This document shows positions 22,916-34,948 of a stretch of 64,000 nt of DNA, piece after piece. The stretch comes from Akebia trifoliata (lineage: Eukaryota > Streptophyta > Magnoliopsida > Ranunculales > Lardizabalaceae): contig CM030704.1 of assembly GCA_017979445.1 (NCBI GenBank), forward strand, positions 16,599,658-16,663,657. Direction: 5' to 3'. Under the pieces are notes generated by a model, which did no database searches, was not told the origin of the DNA, and was given only the letters and a program-made list of their open reading frames with translations. How positions within the stretch are numbered: the first letter of the stretch is position 1; every line of letters begins with the position of its first letter. The position numbers and the translations under genes were made by a program.

Positions 22916-24129
22916 GACTCAGTCCAGGCTATCCACACCTTGCGTTCGGGAAAGAAGGTGGACAACAAGGTCCAACCTATTGACAGAGGAGAAAAGGTCT
23001 TAGAAAAGGACAAAGTTCAAAAAGAAGCCATAGAGTCTCCAACAGAGAAGAAGAAAGATTTGGAAAGTTCTCCTATCATTTTGCCAATTCCAAAAGCTCC
23101 ATTTTCCCATCGCCTTAGAGATTCTAAAAAAGGTAAGCAGTTTGAGGGTGTCTTAGAAGTCTTCCAAAATGTGCATATCAATATCCCATTCCTAGATGCC
23201 ATTAAGCAGATACCTTCTTATGCGAAATTCTTAAAGGATTTGACCACAGCTAAAAGGAAAATACTATTTCCTCGGAAAGCTATTATGGCAGCCCAAGCTT
23301 CGTCACTCATCCAACAAACGATTGCACCAAAATTTAAGGATCCTGGATGTCCGACAATTTCTATTCATATTGAAAATCAAGTGGTCGAAAAATGTCTCTT
23401 AGACTTAGGGGCCAGTGTGAACCTTTTACCATATTCGGTTTATAAACAATTAGGTTTGGGGGTTTTGAAACCCACAGATATCACGTTGAGTCTAGCTGAT
23501 AGGTCCATAAAAATTCCAAAGGGTATAGTTGAGGACGTGATGTTAAAGTCAAAGATTTTCTATTTTCCTGTTGACTTGTTGTCTTAGACACAGAGCCAGT
23601 CATCAATTCGAACAGTCATATTCCTATCATTTTAGGACGTCCATTCTTAGCCACGTCTGACGCAGTCATTCGTTTAGAAACGGAATTATGACTTAGCATT
23701 TGGGATATGAAAGTGAAACTGAAGTTCCACAATTTCAAGGAATTGATGTAGATGATGGTATGGAGAAGTGACCATGATAGATACGCTAGTCAATCAAACG
23801 TATCAAGAATTGGGTACTCTGATCCCCTAACGAAATGTTTGGCTCACTTTGGCTTGACTTGGATGTAGGAAGGTCTATAAGCGAAGTCATGCTTTGCTTG
23901 AATCCGTTCCACTCTTAGTTCTGTGCGGTGGCACGCAAAAGCTGGAAATGAAAGTCTCCTGTGCGCATATCCAATCTTGTTCCTTCTCATGTCGAGCCTC
24001 CAAAATTGGAACTCAAGTCTCTTCCAGAGACCTTGGTATATGCATTCTTGGCAAGAATCAACCTTCCTATGCCTCATTCCTCTCACCTCAATGAAGTCCA
24101 AGAGGGAAGTTGATGAATATTAAGGGAAC
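22916..24129 (+). pseudogene. Athila-like protease and start of RT, truncated
   Basis: The gag frame continues through THTLRSGKK to the protease: ISIHIENQVVEKCLLDLGAS, then VNLLPYSVYKQLGLG. D-L-G-A-S is the Athila form of the active site. A one-base loss near 23577 shifts the frame before PIILGRPFLATSDAVIRLE. The remainder (23650-24129) is scrambled by stops. Homology to the full copy ends at 24129, where LTR L3 begins. Confidence 0.82.
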
Positions 24130-25355
24130 TGAAGAGACTATCGTTGTTGTTCTTCTCACCGGAGTTAATAATAATCTTAGTTTTACCTTACTTGTGGGGC
24201 AAGTAGGGGATCGAACCCAAGAGAAAGGAGGAATAGAGCTAAGCTAAGAAGATAAAATTCAAATTAACTAAAAGGAATTAAAATTGTTTTTCTTTGTATT
24301 TTTGAACTTATAAGAAGATGTAAAATTGCTAGAAAATAAACTAAAGTAAATGAAATTAAAAGCAAGTAAACTTATGAATTAAAACACCATTGGAGGTGGA
24401 TCTACCTAAAACATGTTAATGAGCAATTTCTAGTCTCTAGCCTTTTTATAACTCAATCATAAGGGCTTGGTGTTAGCTCCTTAGATCGGAAAGTTTTGCA
24501 ATTAAAATGAAATAAAGGAACAAAAACAAAGTAGAATTCTTGAGAACTTCTTACTACAAATTATCTAATTTAAGCATACTTTATCTTGATCTAATCTAAG
24601 CATAAAGTATCTATATTAAGAATAAAATGTGCAAGAAACTTAAAGAGAATTCATAAGCATTTTAAATAAAGAAAGGCATAAAATTAGAAATAACACAAGA
24701 ACTTGCTCTAGGCTTTTCCACTCTCCAATGGAGGGGAACTTAGCCTAATGTCATTGCAAGAGAGGAAGATAAGAGATGAAAGAACTTTTCTTCATTTCAT
24801 GGAGAAAATTACAACTTCTTCTTCTTCTACTTCTTACAAGACTAGTTAACCAAAAGAAAATAACTAGAAAATGAAAATACAAAAAATAAGAGAATAGGCA
24901 AAAGCCTTAGATTAAAGGAGTCTTGGATAAGAGAACCAAGATGGGACCCTTTCTCTAGAAATGAAGGCTCTATTTATAGAGAAAAATGTGTGTAGAAGAG
25001 TCTAAAAGTAGCCTCCATTTCTTTGCACAAAAAGACAAAAAAGGAGAATATGAGTTAAGGATTAGGGCATTCCAAAGGATTAGGGCATTCCAAGTGTTAG
25101 GGCATTCCAAAGTGGGCCCAAATGCTTTTGCCTTGAGATTTTGATTCAAATTGTTGATTTTCTGCACAAGAAACACACGTAATTAGATTTATCTAGTAAA
25201 TGAATTTATTTATATATAATTAAGCCTAATTAACATGCAACGTGGTGGTTTGAGGCTTATCATGATTATTATCTTAATATAGAGAAATAGGTACAAAAAT
25301 CAAGATAAATATCAGAAAAATGTGCGTATAATTGAGTGTTTGGAGACACTCATCA
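24130..25355 (-). mobile_element. Athila-like LTR L3 (3' LTR of full-length internal region)
   Basis: Starts TGAAGAGACT (one change from TGATGAG) and ends ACTCATCA. A polypurine tract adjoins at 25356, so it acts as the 3' LTR of the minus-strand internal region. It has three copies of TTAGGGCATTCCAAAG-type repeat near 25060-25115, against two in L1 and L2 and one in L4. Confidence 0.85.
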
Positions 25356-25368
25356 CACCCCCAAACTT
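25356..25368 (-). other. Polypurine tract of full-length Athila-like region
   Basis: Minus-strand AAGTTTGGGGGTG next to L3. The same 13-mer is repeated inside the element at 26419-26431. Confidence 0.8.
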
Positions 25369-26629
25369 ACCTTTTTCTAGTCCCTAGAAAATAAAACTGC
25401 CACTTTCGCAGGCACCTCGACTGCATTTAGCGAATGCAGCAAGCCCGCTAGGTTACCCCTAGTGGACGAGTTTGACTCGTGAGGGTTTGCAGAAAATATA
25501 CCCACAAAATTTGAAAATAACTTTGAAGTAAAAATAGTCAAAATCAAAACTTATATTGAAAAGCACAAGTTTTTTTTGGTTTTGTCAATCAATTAGAAGT
25601 ACTGTTTGGTATAGAGTCCCAACCCTTATTTCTCTACGACAAAACTTAGACTTAAATTGACCTTTGAGCGATAGTGATTCTCACTTAGAAATTTAAGAGA
25701 TTCGATTTTCCAAAATGAGTTTCAACCTTCTAACTACTCAAGAATAACTGGAGTAACTTAGGGTTTAATTCTAAACTTAGCATCCTGTCTGGGGTAGTGA
25801 GAAGTGTGGATATTCACTTTAATACCTCTAAGGGGCTTTATCTGTGATATTCCAGTATACTCACATTTTTACACTTGATGGCTTTCACCCTACTAAAACT
25901 TTACATAAACTTTGGATCTTTGACTTTTTCTTTTTTTTTTTTTTATTTACTTCTTCAATATTTTTTCTAAGAAAAGTAGGCAGCCCTTTTCAAGGTACCC
26001 AGTCTAATTCAATGGTTGCTGTACAAGGTGTATACAATCCAGTTCTGTTTTTCTTCTAATCAACCAACCAATTGAACAAGGAAGTCAAAGTTCATCAAAC
26101 CTAGTTTTTCCTTAAACTCTAGGTAGAAAGAAGGTAACAAGCTCTTTTAATACAATCTAGACTCTTGGTAACCTTATTAGAAGTGACTATAAACCAAAAG
26201 ATAACTTTGCTCTAATTTTTGCCTAAGAGAAACATAAATGGGGACTCCAGATCATAGCTTCCAATGAAAGACTGATTAAATATTTTCACTAAGTGCTTAA
26301 AAGATACAAGCTAAGACTTTGAGAAAAAATACAACAAAGTTGCCAACTAAATATTTTTCAAATTTTTTTTTTTTTTATTTATTAAAGAAGAAAATAATAA
26401 GTGGAAATCCAACCCATACACCCCCAAACTTAAACATTATATTGTCCTCAATATTTCAACATATACATGCAAGGTAAAATTGAAATTGACAAAATGAAAT
26501 GAAGTGGGTTAGATAGCACCTGAGAAAGACCTTATAGTCCTGTTGATATTTAACACAATGTCCCTTGAAGTGCATGGATTGCCTCCCAGAAGCGCTAAGT
26601 TTAACGTCTTTAGCTAGACGAAAACATAG
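25369..26629 (-). mobile_element. 3' non-coding region of full-length Athila-like copy
   Basis: Homologous to 15382-16660. There is no envelope-like frame. The second polypurine copy at 26419-26431 is kept here as well. The small frame at 25844-26059 is not conserved as a protein in the sister copy. Confidence 0.7.
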
Positions 26630-28016
26630 TTAATTTTGATAGACGGGATCATCGAGAAAAAAAACTTCCTCCTGCGGAACATACTCGAGAAACGGTTTGA
26701 GACGTTGGCCATTCACTTTGAAAGTGGATCCGTCCTTAGGATTAAGGACTTCAACAGCACCATGGGGGTAAACTGTTTGGATAATATATGGGCCAGTCCA
26801 TCGAGACTTAAGTTTTCCAGGAAAAAGGTGGAGTCTATTATCATACAACAAAACTTTTTGATTAGGAATGAAATTCCTCCTAAGAATGTGCCTATCGTGA
26901 AAGAATTTGGTACGCTCTTTGTACCTTTTGGCACAATCATACGAGTCATTTCTAATCTCTTCTAACTCGTCTAGTTGTAACTTTCGCTTCTCACGACTTT
27001 ATCAAAATCAAAGTTGAGGCGTTTGATCGCCCAATATGCACGATGTTCTAGTTCTACAGGAGAGATGGCAGGCCTTGCCAAAAACTAACCGGTAGGGAGA
27101 CATCCCTATGGGTGTCTTGAATGCAGTCCTATAGGCCCAGAGTGAATCACTCAATCTCAAAGACCAATCTTTCCTTGAAGGATTGACTGTTTTTTCTAAG
27201 ATAGTCTTTATTTCCCTGTTAGAAATCTCCACTTGTCCACTTTTTGTGGGTGGTAAGGTGTGGCAACCTTATGCGTTATGAGGTATTTCTTCATCAACGC
27301 AGCAAAGATCTTGTTGCAAAAATGCGAGCCACCATCACTTATGATAGCTCGCGGAGTACCAAATCTTGAAAAAATCGTTTCCTTGATGAATTTTATCACA
27401 ACCTTGTGATCGTTAGTTCTACATGCCACAGCTTCGACCCATTTTGACACATAGTCAACGGCAACTAGGATGTATTGATAACCTGGGAGATAGGAAAAGG
27501 TCCCATGAAGTCTATACCCCACACGTCAAAAATTTCGATGATCAGTATAGGATTTTGAGGCATTTCATTTCTCTTAGAGATTTTTCCTAATCTTTGACAT
27601 CTATCACAAGATTTGCTAAACTCGTGGGCATCACGAAAAATACTAGGCCAGAAAAAACCGCATTGTAGGATTTTCATGGCGGTCTTTTTACCACTGAAGT
27701 GCCCTCCGCAGGCATGATTATGGTAAAACTCTAGGATACTGACTTGCTCACAGGTTGGAATACAACGTCTAATGATTTGATCAGGACAATACTTAAATAA
27801 GTATGGCTCATTCCAGAAATACCATTTTGTTTTTGACAAAAGACAGAGTTTCTCTTGACTACTCATTTCGACTGGGAATTGACCTGTAACTAGGTAGTTG
27901 ACAATGTCCGCATACCATGGAACATTGGCTTGAGAGATTTGCATAAGTTGCTCATCGGGAAAGGATTCAGAGATGGGTAAGGATTCCTCGGATGGCTTGT
28001 TAACTATCCTAGACAA
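26630..28016 (-). pseudogene. Athila-like integrase, full-length copy, frameshifted
   Basis: Frames 28016-27465, 27522-27208, 27232-27008 and 26851-26630 on the minus strand follow one another with small frameshifts. They hold the HHCC region ([19 protein letters not shown] ... SCDRCQRLG), [22 protein letters not shown] and the Glu in MEISNRE, and the C-terminal beta domain KSRWTGPYIIQTVYPHGAVE. The catalytic DDE and HHCC residues survive, but the protein cannot be made in one piece. Confidence 0.87.
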
Positions 28017-29093
28017 GTGATCAGCTACGACATTTTCTGCCCCTTTTTATCTCGGATCTCGAGATCAAACTCTTGTAGAAGTAGAATCCAACGGATTAAC
28101 CTTGCTTTAGCATCTTTCTTTGATAGAAGGTACTTCAATGCTGCGTGGTCTGTGTAGATCACGACTTTAGATCCTATGAGGTAGGGGCGGAATTTTTCAA
28201 TGGCATAGACCACTGCTAGCATTTCCTTCTCTGTTGTAGAGTAATTAAGCTGAGCATCGTTTAGGGTTTTACTAGCATATTGGATAACATGAGGTTGTTT
28301 TTCAATTCGCTGACCCAAAACAGCGCCTATTGCATAATCTGAAGCGTCGCACATAACTTCGAATGGAATGCTCCAGTTTGGAGGTTGAATAATGGGTGCC
28401 GAGGTTAACTCGGACTTGAGCTTGTTGAATGCGAGAGACATGACTCTGAAAAGTCGAAAGGAACATCCTTTCCCAATAGCTCACATAAAGGCTTCGAGAT
28501 TTTCCCGAAATCTTTAATGAATCTACGATAAAAACCCGCATGGCCTAGGAATGACCTAATTTCTTTGACCGTTCTAGGAGGTGGTAATTTTTCAATTAGA
28601 CCTACCTTTGCCTTATCTACCTCAATCCCCTTAGTAGAAACAATGTGCCCTAGCACAATCCCCGATGTTACCATGAAATGGCATTTTTCCCAATTGAGGA
28701 CTAGATTGACCTCTTTGCAACGTACAAGGACCAAAGTCAAGTGATGAAGACATTCCTCAAAACTTGATCCAAAAACTGAAAAATCGTCCATGAATACTTC
28801 GAGATATTTTTCTAGCATATCGGAAAATATACTCATCATGCACCGTTGAAAAGTAGCGGGTGCATTGCACAATCCAAAAGGCATGCGACGATACGCGAAA
28901 GTTCCGAAGGGCAGGTGAAAGTTGTTTTCTCTTGATCGATTGGAGCAACGGGTATCTGGTTGTACCCGGAATAACCATCTAAGAAGCAATAGTAAGAATG
29001 TCCTGCCAGACGCTCTAACATTTGATCAATGAAAGGTAAGGGGAAATGATCCTTAGGAGTCATCGAGTTGAGTTTCCTATAGTCAATACACAC
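28017..29093 (-). pseudogene. Athila-like RT and RNase H, frameshifted
   Basis: RT begins MCIDYRKLNSMTPKDHFPLP and LERLAGHSYYCFLDGYSGYN (29093-28836), then changes frame to 28989-28405, which holds FGTFAYRRMPFGLCNAPATF and the catalytic EVFMDDFSVFG with both Asp residues. RNase H follows (28441-28025): [46 protein letters not shown]. This region supplies the RT palm that both other internal fragments lack. Confidence 0.88.
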
Positions 29094-30600
29094 TCTCCAT
29101 CCATTTGGACTCGAGTGGGGATTAATTCATTGTCTTGGTTCACTACCACAGTGATACCAGACTTCTTAGGAACTACTTGTATAGGACTCACCCAACGACT
29201 GTCAGAGATAGGATAGATAATACCCGCATCTAGCAATTTCATCACTTCCATCCGAACCACGTCTTTCATGACAGGATTTAGTCGTCTCTGAGGTTCTAAG
29301 GAAGGTTTAGCAAAATCCTCTAAACGAATGTGGTGCATCACCACAGATGGACTAATTCCCTTGATGTCAGCTATGCTCCAACCAATAGCTTCTTGATGTT
29401 CCCTTAATACTCCTAACAACTTTCCCTCTTGGACTTCATTGAGGTGAGAGGAAATGATCACAGGCAAGGTTTGATTCTTGCCAAGAAATGCATATCTCAA
29501 GGTCTCTGGAAGAGACTTGAGTTCAATTTTGGAGGCTCGACATGAGAAGGAACAAGATTGGATGTGCGCACAGGAAGACTTTCAGCTTTTGCGTGCCACC
29601 GCACAGAATCTAAGAGTGGAACGGATTCAAGCAAAGCATTGACTTCGCTTATAGACTCTTCTACGTCCAAGTCAAGGCCAAAGTGAGCCAAACATTTCGT
29701 TAGGGGATCAAGAGTACCCTAATTCTTGATACGTTTGATTGACTAGCGTATCTATCATGTTCACTTCCTCCATACCATCATCTACATCAATTCCTTGGAA
29801 ATTGTGGAAGACGTTCAGTTTCACTTTCATATCCCCAAATGCTAAAGTCATAATCCCATTTCTACAACGAATGACTGCGCCAGACGTGGGACGTCCTAAG
29901 ATGATAGGAATATGACAGTTCGAATTGATGACTAGCTCTGTGTTTAAGACAACAAAGTCAACAGGAAAAAAAAATCTTTGACTTTAATTATCACGTCCTC
30001 AACTATACCCTTTGGAATTTTTATGGACCTATCGGCTAGACTCAACGTGATATCTGTGGGTTTCAAAACCCCCAACCTAATTGTTTATAAAACGAGTATG
30101 GTAAAAGGTTCACACTGGCCCCTAAGTCTAAGAGACATTTTTCGACCACTTGATTTCCAATATGAATAGAAATTGTCGGACATCCAGGATCCTTAAATTT
30201 TGGTGCAATCGTTTTGTTGGATGAGTGACGAAGCTTGGGCTGCCAATAGCTTCCCGAGGAAATGGTGTTTTCCTTTTAGCTGTGGTCAAATCCTTTAAGA
30301 ATTTCGCATAAGAAGGTATCTGCTTAATGGCATCTAGGAATGGGATATTGATATGCACATTTTGGAAGACTTCTAAGACACCCTCAAACTGCTTACCTTT
30401 TTTAGAATCTCTAAGGCGATGGGAAAATGGAGCTTTTGGAATTGGCAAAATGATAGGAGGATTTTCCAAATCTTTCTTCTTCTCTGTTGGAGACTCTATG
30501 GCTTTCTTTTGAACTTTGTCCTTTTCTAAGACTTTTTTTCCCGTGTCAATAGGTTGGACCTTGTTGTCCACCTTCTTTCCGAACGCAAGGTGTGGATAGC
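29094..30600 (-). pseudogene. Athila-like protease and RT N-terminus, frameshifted
   Basis: 29500-29060 reads EGKLLGVLREHQEAIGWSIA and DIKGISPSVVMHHIRLED, the RT entry region. Protease sequence parallel to 23300-23690 is present but its frame breaks near 30270-30230, before the active site. 30571-30128 is the linker frame with PIILPIPKAPFSHRLRD. Confidence 0.8.
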
Positions 30601-32008
30601 CTGGACTGAGTCTTGTGGAGCTCCAGAATGGCTTCCTACTTCGTATTGACCTTTTATCCGTTTGGAATCAAAGGTTGACCTCTAGGGTTAGGGATAGTCT
30701 GACTAGGAAATTGACCTTTCTCTCTCCCACTCAAGGAAGAGCTAACTGCCCCAACTGAACTTCCATCTTAGCTATGGATTGCGCAGTGACCTGGTTAATC
30801 TGAGTTTGATTTTGATGGATTTGCTGTTGAGTTTGGATGAACTGCTGTTGCTGCCTCATCAACTCGGCAATCATAGATTCTAAGGACGACTGTTGTTGGG
30901 CAGGCTGCTGGTAATTGGTCATGGGATCTGGTATGATGGCTCTGCAATCGGTAGTAGATTGTTGGGGTTGATAAGGGACTTGAGGAACAATGGCTTGTTT
31001 TGTGGAAGAACCAGATTGCCTAGGAAAACTCCTATTGTAACCTGACGGACCACTAGATTGAATAGGTTCGTTCTGTCTGTATGAGAAATTAGGATGAACC
31101 TATTATCTGGGTGATACGTTTGGCTAAAAGAGTTTGGAGTTGGCTTCTTAAAAATACTATAGCCATTAATCGCATTTGCTTGTTCAGCTTTGATTTGAGG
31201 CAAGGTGGGACAACACTCGACCAAATGGTCGTTGCCGTCGCATATGACACACAAAGAACTCGGTTCGACAGTCACTTGCGAAATTGTACGAGGGTCTAGG
31301 TGAGGTTTGGATGCTGAGATGGTAAAGGCATCTAACTTCTTCGTGAGATTATTCATCCCACTCACTAGACTACACATGACATTTTTGAGATCAAGGTCTG
31401 CCTTCATCTCATACATGCCTGTCTTCCTAACTAGATCGTCTCTATCAAATTCTTCTTAGCTAGTACTCCAGTTTTGAGCACTCTCAGCTAACTCTACGAG
31501 AAAATCATACGCTTGGTTGGGAGTCTGGTTCATGAACTGACCCTTACCATTGACTCGACAAAGGTACGTTGATTCATTGTTAATCCTCTATAAAAACTAT
31601 GCACCAACTGTGCTTTGTCAATGCCATGGTGTGGGCACTTGACCAATAAATCATTGAATCTTTCCCAAGTTTGGGAAAATTCATCATCAGGACGAGCTCT
31701 AAAATTTGTAATAGAGTCCTTCATTTTCTCAATTTTGGCCACGGGGTAGAATTTGGCCATAAATATTTTTGATAGAACATCCCAGGTAGATATGGAATTG
31801 GGTGTTAGGGAGTTCAACCACGCAGCTGCATGGTCTTCCAAGGATAACGGGAACAGAATAAGCTTGATACTCTCCTCATCTAGATTCTGATTTCTAAAAG
31901 TTTGACATATAATCAAAAATCGATTAAGATGGGTGTAAGGTTGTTCACGCTATAAACCGTGGAACTTAGGGAGCATATTGATAGTGGCAGCCCTAATTTC
32001 AAACTGAG
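30601..32008 (-). pseudogene. Athila-like gag, full-length copy, broken
   Basis: Minus-strand frames 31916-31530 (SLEDHAAAWLNSLTPNSIST, KCPHHGIDKAQLVHSFYRGL), 31416-30919 (MYEMKADLDLKNVMCSLVSG, knuckle CVICDGNDHLVECC) and 30922-30731 (Gln-rich tail) together cover gag. The breaks differ from those in 21308-22915: here W of QTWERF is kept, so the two copies decayed independently. Confidence 0.85.
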
Positions 32009-33397
32009 GTGCATTGTTCAACGGTAAAACAATGCATGTGGGAGGAGATGCGGAAGCTGGAGCGAAGAGCTCATTTTCGCTCTCGATCACCCATCATAAC
32101 TACTGATGGTGTCTTGCATATCCTACTGATGGTACGTTCGATCTCAGGATCAAATGGTTCTAACACGTTATTTTGTGAACGTCTACCAAGCATACAAATC
32201 ACACAGTCGATCAAACAATCAAGAAAAGAAAAGACTGGACCTAGATAGGTTGCATAAAGCTAGACAGCTCCTAACTGGGTAGAAATAGCGCAACTAGCCT
32301 TCCAACTCGGTTCTATGAAGTCAAGTTTGAATCATTCGGATCTCCAGATCGGAGGAGGCGCATAATGCATAAGCAAGAGCACGCTTAAATACCTTCCTTT
32401 CTTGAATAGACTGAGTCTATCCCCTCAAAGGGCAAGATCTTACTAGATACAAAAATGACCAAGAAGCGCAATTGCACAACTTGAAGCGGAATTTCTCCTA
32501 TTGAGCTCGTGGCCCTATAGTCAAGTCTAATTGATTTTAATTAATTTGATTGAATGACTAGTGAATTGAATATCCTAATTAGAGTAAGGAATTGATAATG
32601 ACTTCCAATCCTTATCTTATCATGCCATCCCTAGGAGAGGGGTGCACTTTACTACTTAATTAACTATTCCAAGTGTGTGCAAATTGGAAAAATAAAATAC
32701 AAAGGCAAGGAGTAACCCACTAGCAAAGAGAGGCGTGGGTGTTTCGGGATTACCTCTCGTGCTAGACGGGTGGGAAGACGTTTGAGTCGACTTAGGCCAC
32801 CAACTCCAATTTTGGTGTGCGAACCTAAGGAGCCGTGACGGTATTGTCCACCCGTCATCCTTCCTTAGTCTATTACAATCCAAGCATTCTTGGATAATTA
32901 ATAAAAATTACAAGAATCCTATACAAGAGTTTCTAAAACAGAAAAATAAACCTAACTAAATATTAAGGAAATTGAAAGAAAAGAAGAAAAAAAAAATTCA
33001 CCTACAAGAAGCAAAACAGAAATGTTAGCAGAAATGATAGTAAATAGACTCAAAAATAGAATCTGACTTACCGCAATTTGTTGACTTTGTAATATTTTAT
33101 AGAAAATTTCGTTCTACCTCAAATCGATATACACTAATAGATAATCGGATCGGAGTAGGAGTAGAACAGTTACAGTCAGTTTAAGTTCTGCTGTCAAGGG
33201 TGAAAAGAAAACGAGAATGACTTTTTTTTTTTTCAATGTTTTTTCTTCTTTCTTCTCTCTTAAAATCTCAAGAACACTTGAACTTATAGAAAGAAATCAA
33301 AAGAAAAAAGAAAATAAAATAAAACTGAAAAAAAATAATTTTTAAATCAAAACTTACCATACTACCTTTACCTTTCCCCGGCAACGGCGCAAAATTC
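32009..33397 (-). mobile_element. Leader and primer site of full-length Athila-like copy
   Basis: This is the single-copy version of the leader at 19823-21307. A hairpin palindrome is at 32406-32420. The primer site lies at about 33374-33390 on the minus strand, GCGCCGTTGCCGGGGA; one G of the expected TGGCGCC is missing. The leader ends at L4. Confidence 0.8.
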
Positions 33398-34596
33398 TGA
33401 TGAGACTATTGTTGTTCTTCTCACCGGAGTTAATAATAATCTTACGTTTACCTTACTTGTGGGGCAAGTAGGGGATCGAACCCAAGAGAAAGGAGGAATA
33501 GAGTTAAGCTAAGAAGATAAAATTCAAATTAACTAAAAGGAATTAAAACTGTTTTTCTTTGTATTTTTGAACTTATAAGAAAATGTAAAATTACTAGAAA
33601 AGAAACTAAAGTAAATGAAATTAAAAACAAGTAAACTTATGAAATTAAAACACCATTAGAGGTGGATATACTTAGAACATGTTGATGAGCAATTCTTAGT
33701 TTCAAGCCTTTTTATAACTCAATCGTAAGGGCTTGTGTGTTAGCTCCTTAGATCGGAAAGTTTTACAAATGAAATGAAATGAGGGAACATAAACAAAGTA
33801 GAATTCTTTGAAAACTTCCTACTACCAATTATCTAGTTTAAGCATACTTTATCTTGATCTAATCTAAGCATAAAGTATCTATATTAAGAATAATAGGTGT
33901 AAGAAACTTAAAGAGAATTCATAAGCATTTTAAATAAAAGAAAGGCATGAAATTAAAAATAACACAAGACCTTACTCTAGGCTTTTCCACTCTCCAATGG
34001 AGGGGAACTTAGCCTAATGTCATTGCAAGAGAGGGAAGATAAGAGATGAAAGAACTTTTCTTCATTTCATGGAGAAAATTACAACTTCTTCTTCTTCTAC
34101 TTCTTACAAGACTAGTTAACCAAAAGAAAATAACTAGAAATGAAAATACAAAAAATAAGAGAATAGGCAAAGAGCCTTAGATTAAAGGAGTCTTGGATAA
34201 GAGAACCAAGAGATGGGACCCTTTCTCTAGAAATGAAGGTTCTATTTATAGAGAAAAATGTGTGTAGAAGAGTCTAAAAGTAGCCTCCACTTTTCTTTGC
34301 ACAAAAAGACAAAAGAGGAGAATATGAGTTAAGGATTAGGGCATTCCAAAGTGGGCCCAAATGCTTTTGCCTTGAGATTTTGATTCCAAATTGTTGATTT
34401 TCTACACAAGAACACACACGTAATTAGATTTATCTAGTAAATGAATTTATTTATATATAATTAAGCTTAATTAACATGCAATGTGGTGGTTTGAGGCTTA
34501 TCATGATTATTATCTTAATATAGAGAAATAGGTAAAAAAATCAAGATAAATATCTAGAAAATGTGCGTATAATTGAGTGTTTGGAGACACTCATCA
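33398..34596 (-). mobile_element. Athila-like LTR L4 (5' LTR), mosaic
   Basis: Starts TGATGAGACT and ends ACTCATCA. From 33398 to about 33960 it shares variants with L1 (AACATGTTGATGAGC, TTTCAAGCC). From about 33980 on it agrees with L2/L3 where L1 differs (AGACTAGTTAACCAAAAG, ATGTCATTGCAAG). It has one copy of the TTAGGGCATTCCAAAG repeat. This suggests gene conversion or recombination inside the LTR. Confidence 0.82.
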
Positions 34597-34948
34597 CTCG
34601 CCTATCTCAACAATTTTTGAAAAACGCCTCAGATTTTTGTCGTTAAACTACCCCTTTTAAGCCTCGTTTCTTCTTACTTCAAAGGCGTTTCCAATAGAAA
34701 CGCCTCCAATCAATCTATGTTGGTTCTTCCACAGTGTTTCCAATGAAACTACCTTCAAAAGCCCATTTCAATCTGTTTATCTCAACGTTTCAGTGAAACC
34801 GCCCAAATATGAGTCTCTAAAAGCCCTAATTTTTATAGTGTCCCCACCAGTTTGACTCCTTGTCACGGGTCCAGTTGCACCTCTATTTCCTTGCATCTTT
34901 CTTAACCTGTAAGTTCAGTAATTTTTTTATTGATCAGAAGCAAGACAC
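34597..34948. repeat. Spacer with about 50-bp GTTTC/GAAAC hairpin units
   Basis: Three palindromes follow at steps of about 50 bp: GGCGTTTC-caata-GAAACGCC (34684-34704), GTTTC-caat-GAAAC (34736-34749) and GTTTC-agt-GAAAC (34787-34799). Further AAACGCCTC copies are at about 34625 and across the composite at 14124. No credible gene. The last five bases, GACAC (34944-34948), are the left target duplication of the next solo LTR. Confidence 0.55.

Larger units (their letters stand above)
14155..34596. mobile_element. Composite of two Athila-like elements, nested and partly inverted
   Basis: Four LTRs of one family occur: L1 (14155-15368, minus), L2 (18588-19798, plus), L3 (24130-25355, minus) and L4 (33398-34596, minus). 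Outer flanks are TTCGC and CTCGC, a 4/5 match expected of a 5-bp target duplication. L1 shares variants with the first half of L4, and L2 shares variants with L3, although L2 and L3 point in opposite directions. Internal pieces: 15369-18587 (3' half, minus), 19799-24129 (5' half, plus), 25356-33397 (full, minus). Summed, they make two elements lacking about 0.85 kb of RT. Confidence 0.7.

Noticed and set aside
23844..24101. Minus-strand frame of 85 codons
   Set aside because: It is antisense to the Athila-like protease-RT linker and is a shadow frame.
18588..25355. L2 and L3 read as a simple palindrome from an assembly fold
   Set aside because: The sequence between them is single-copy and L2 and L3 differ by scattered changes, so a pure assembly mirror is unlikely, though long reads should confirm.
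26630..29093. Active Athila-like polymerase, because catalytic motifs survive
   Set aside because: Several frameshifts split integrase, RNase H and RT into separate frames, so no full polyprotein can be made.
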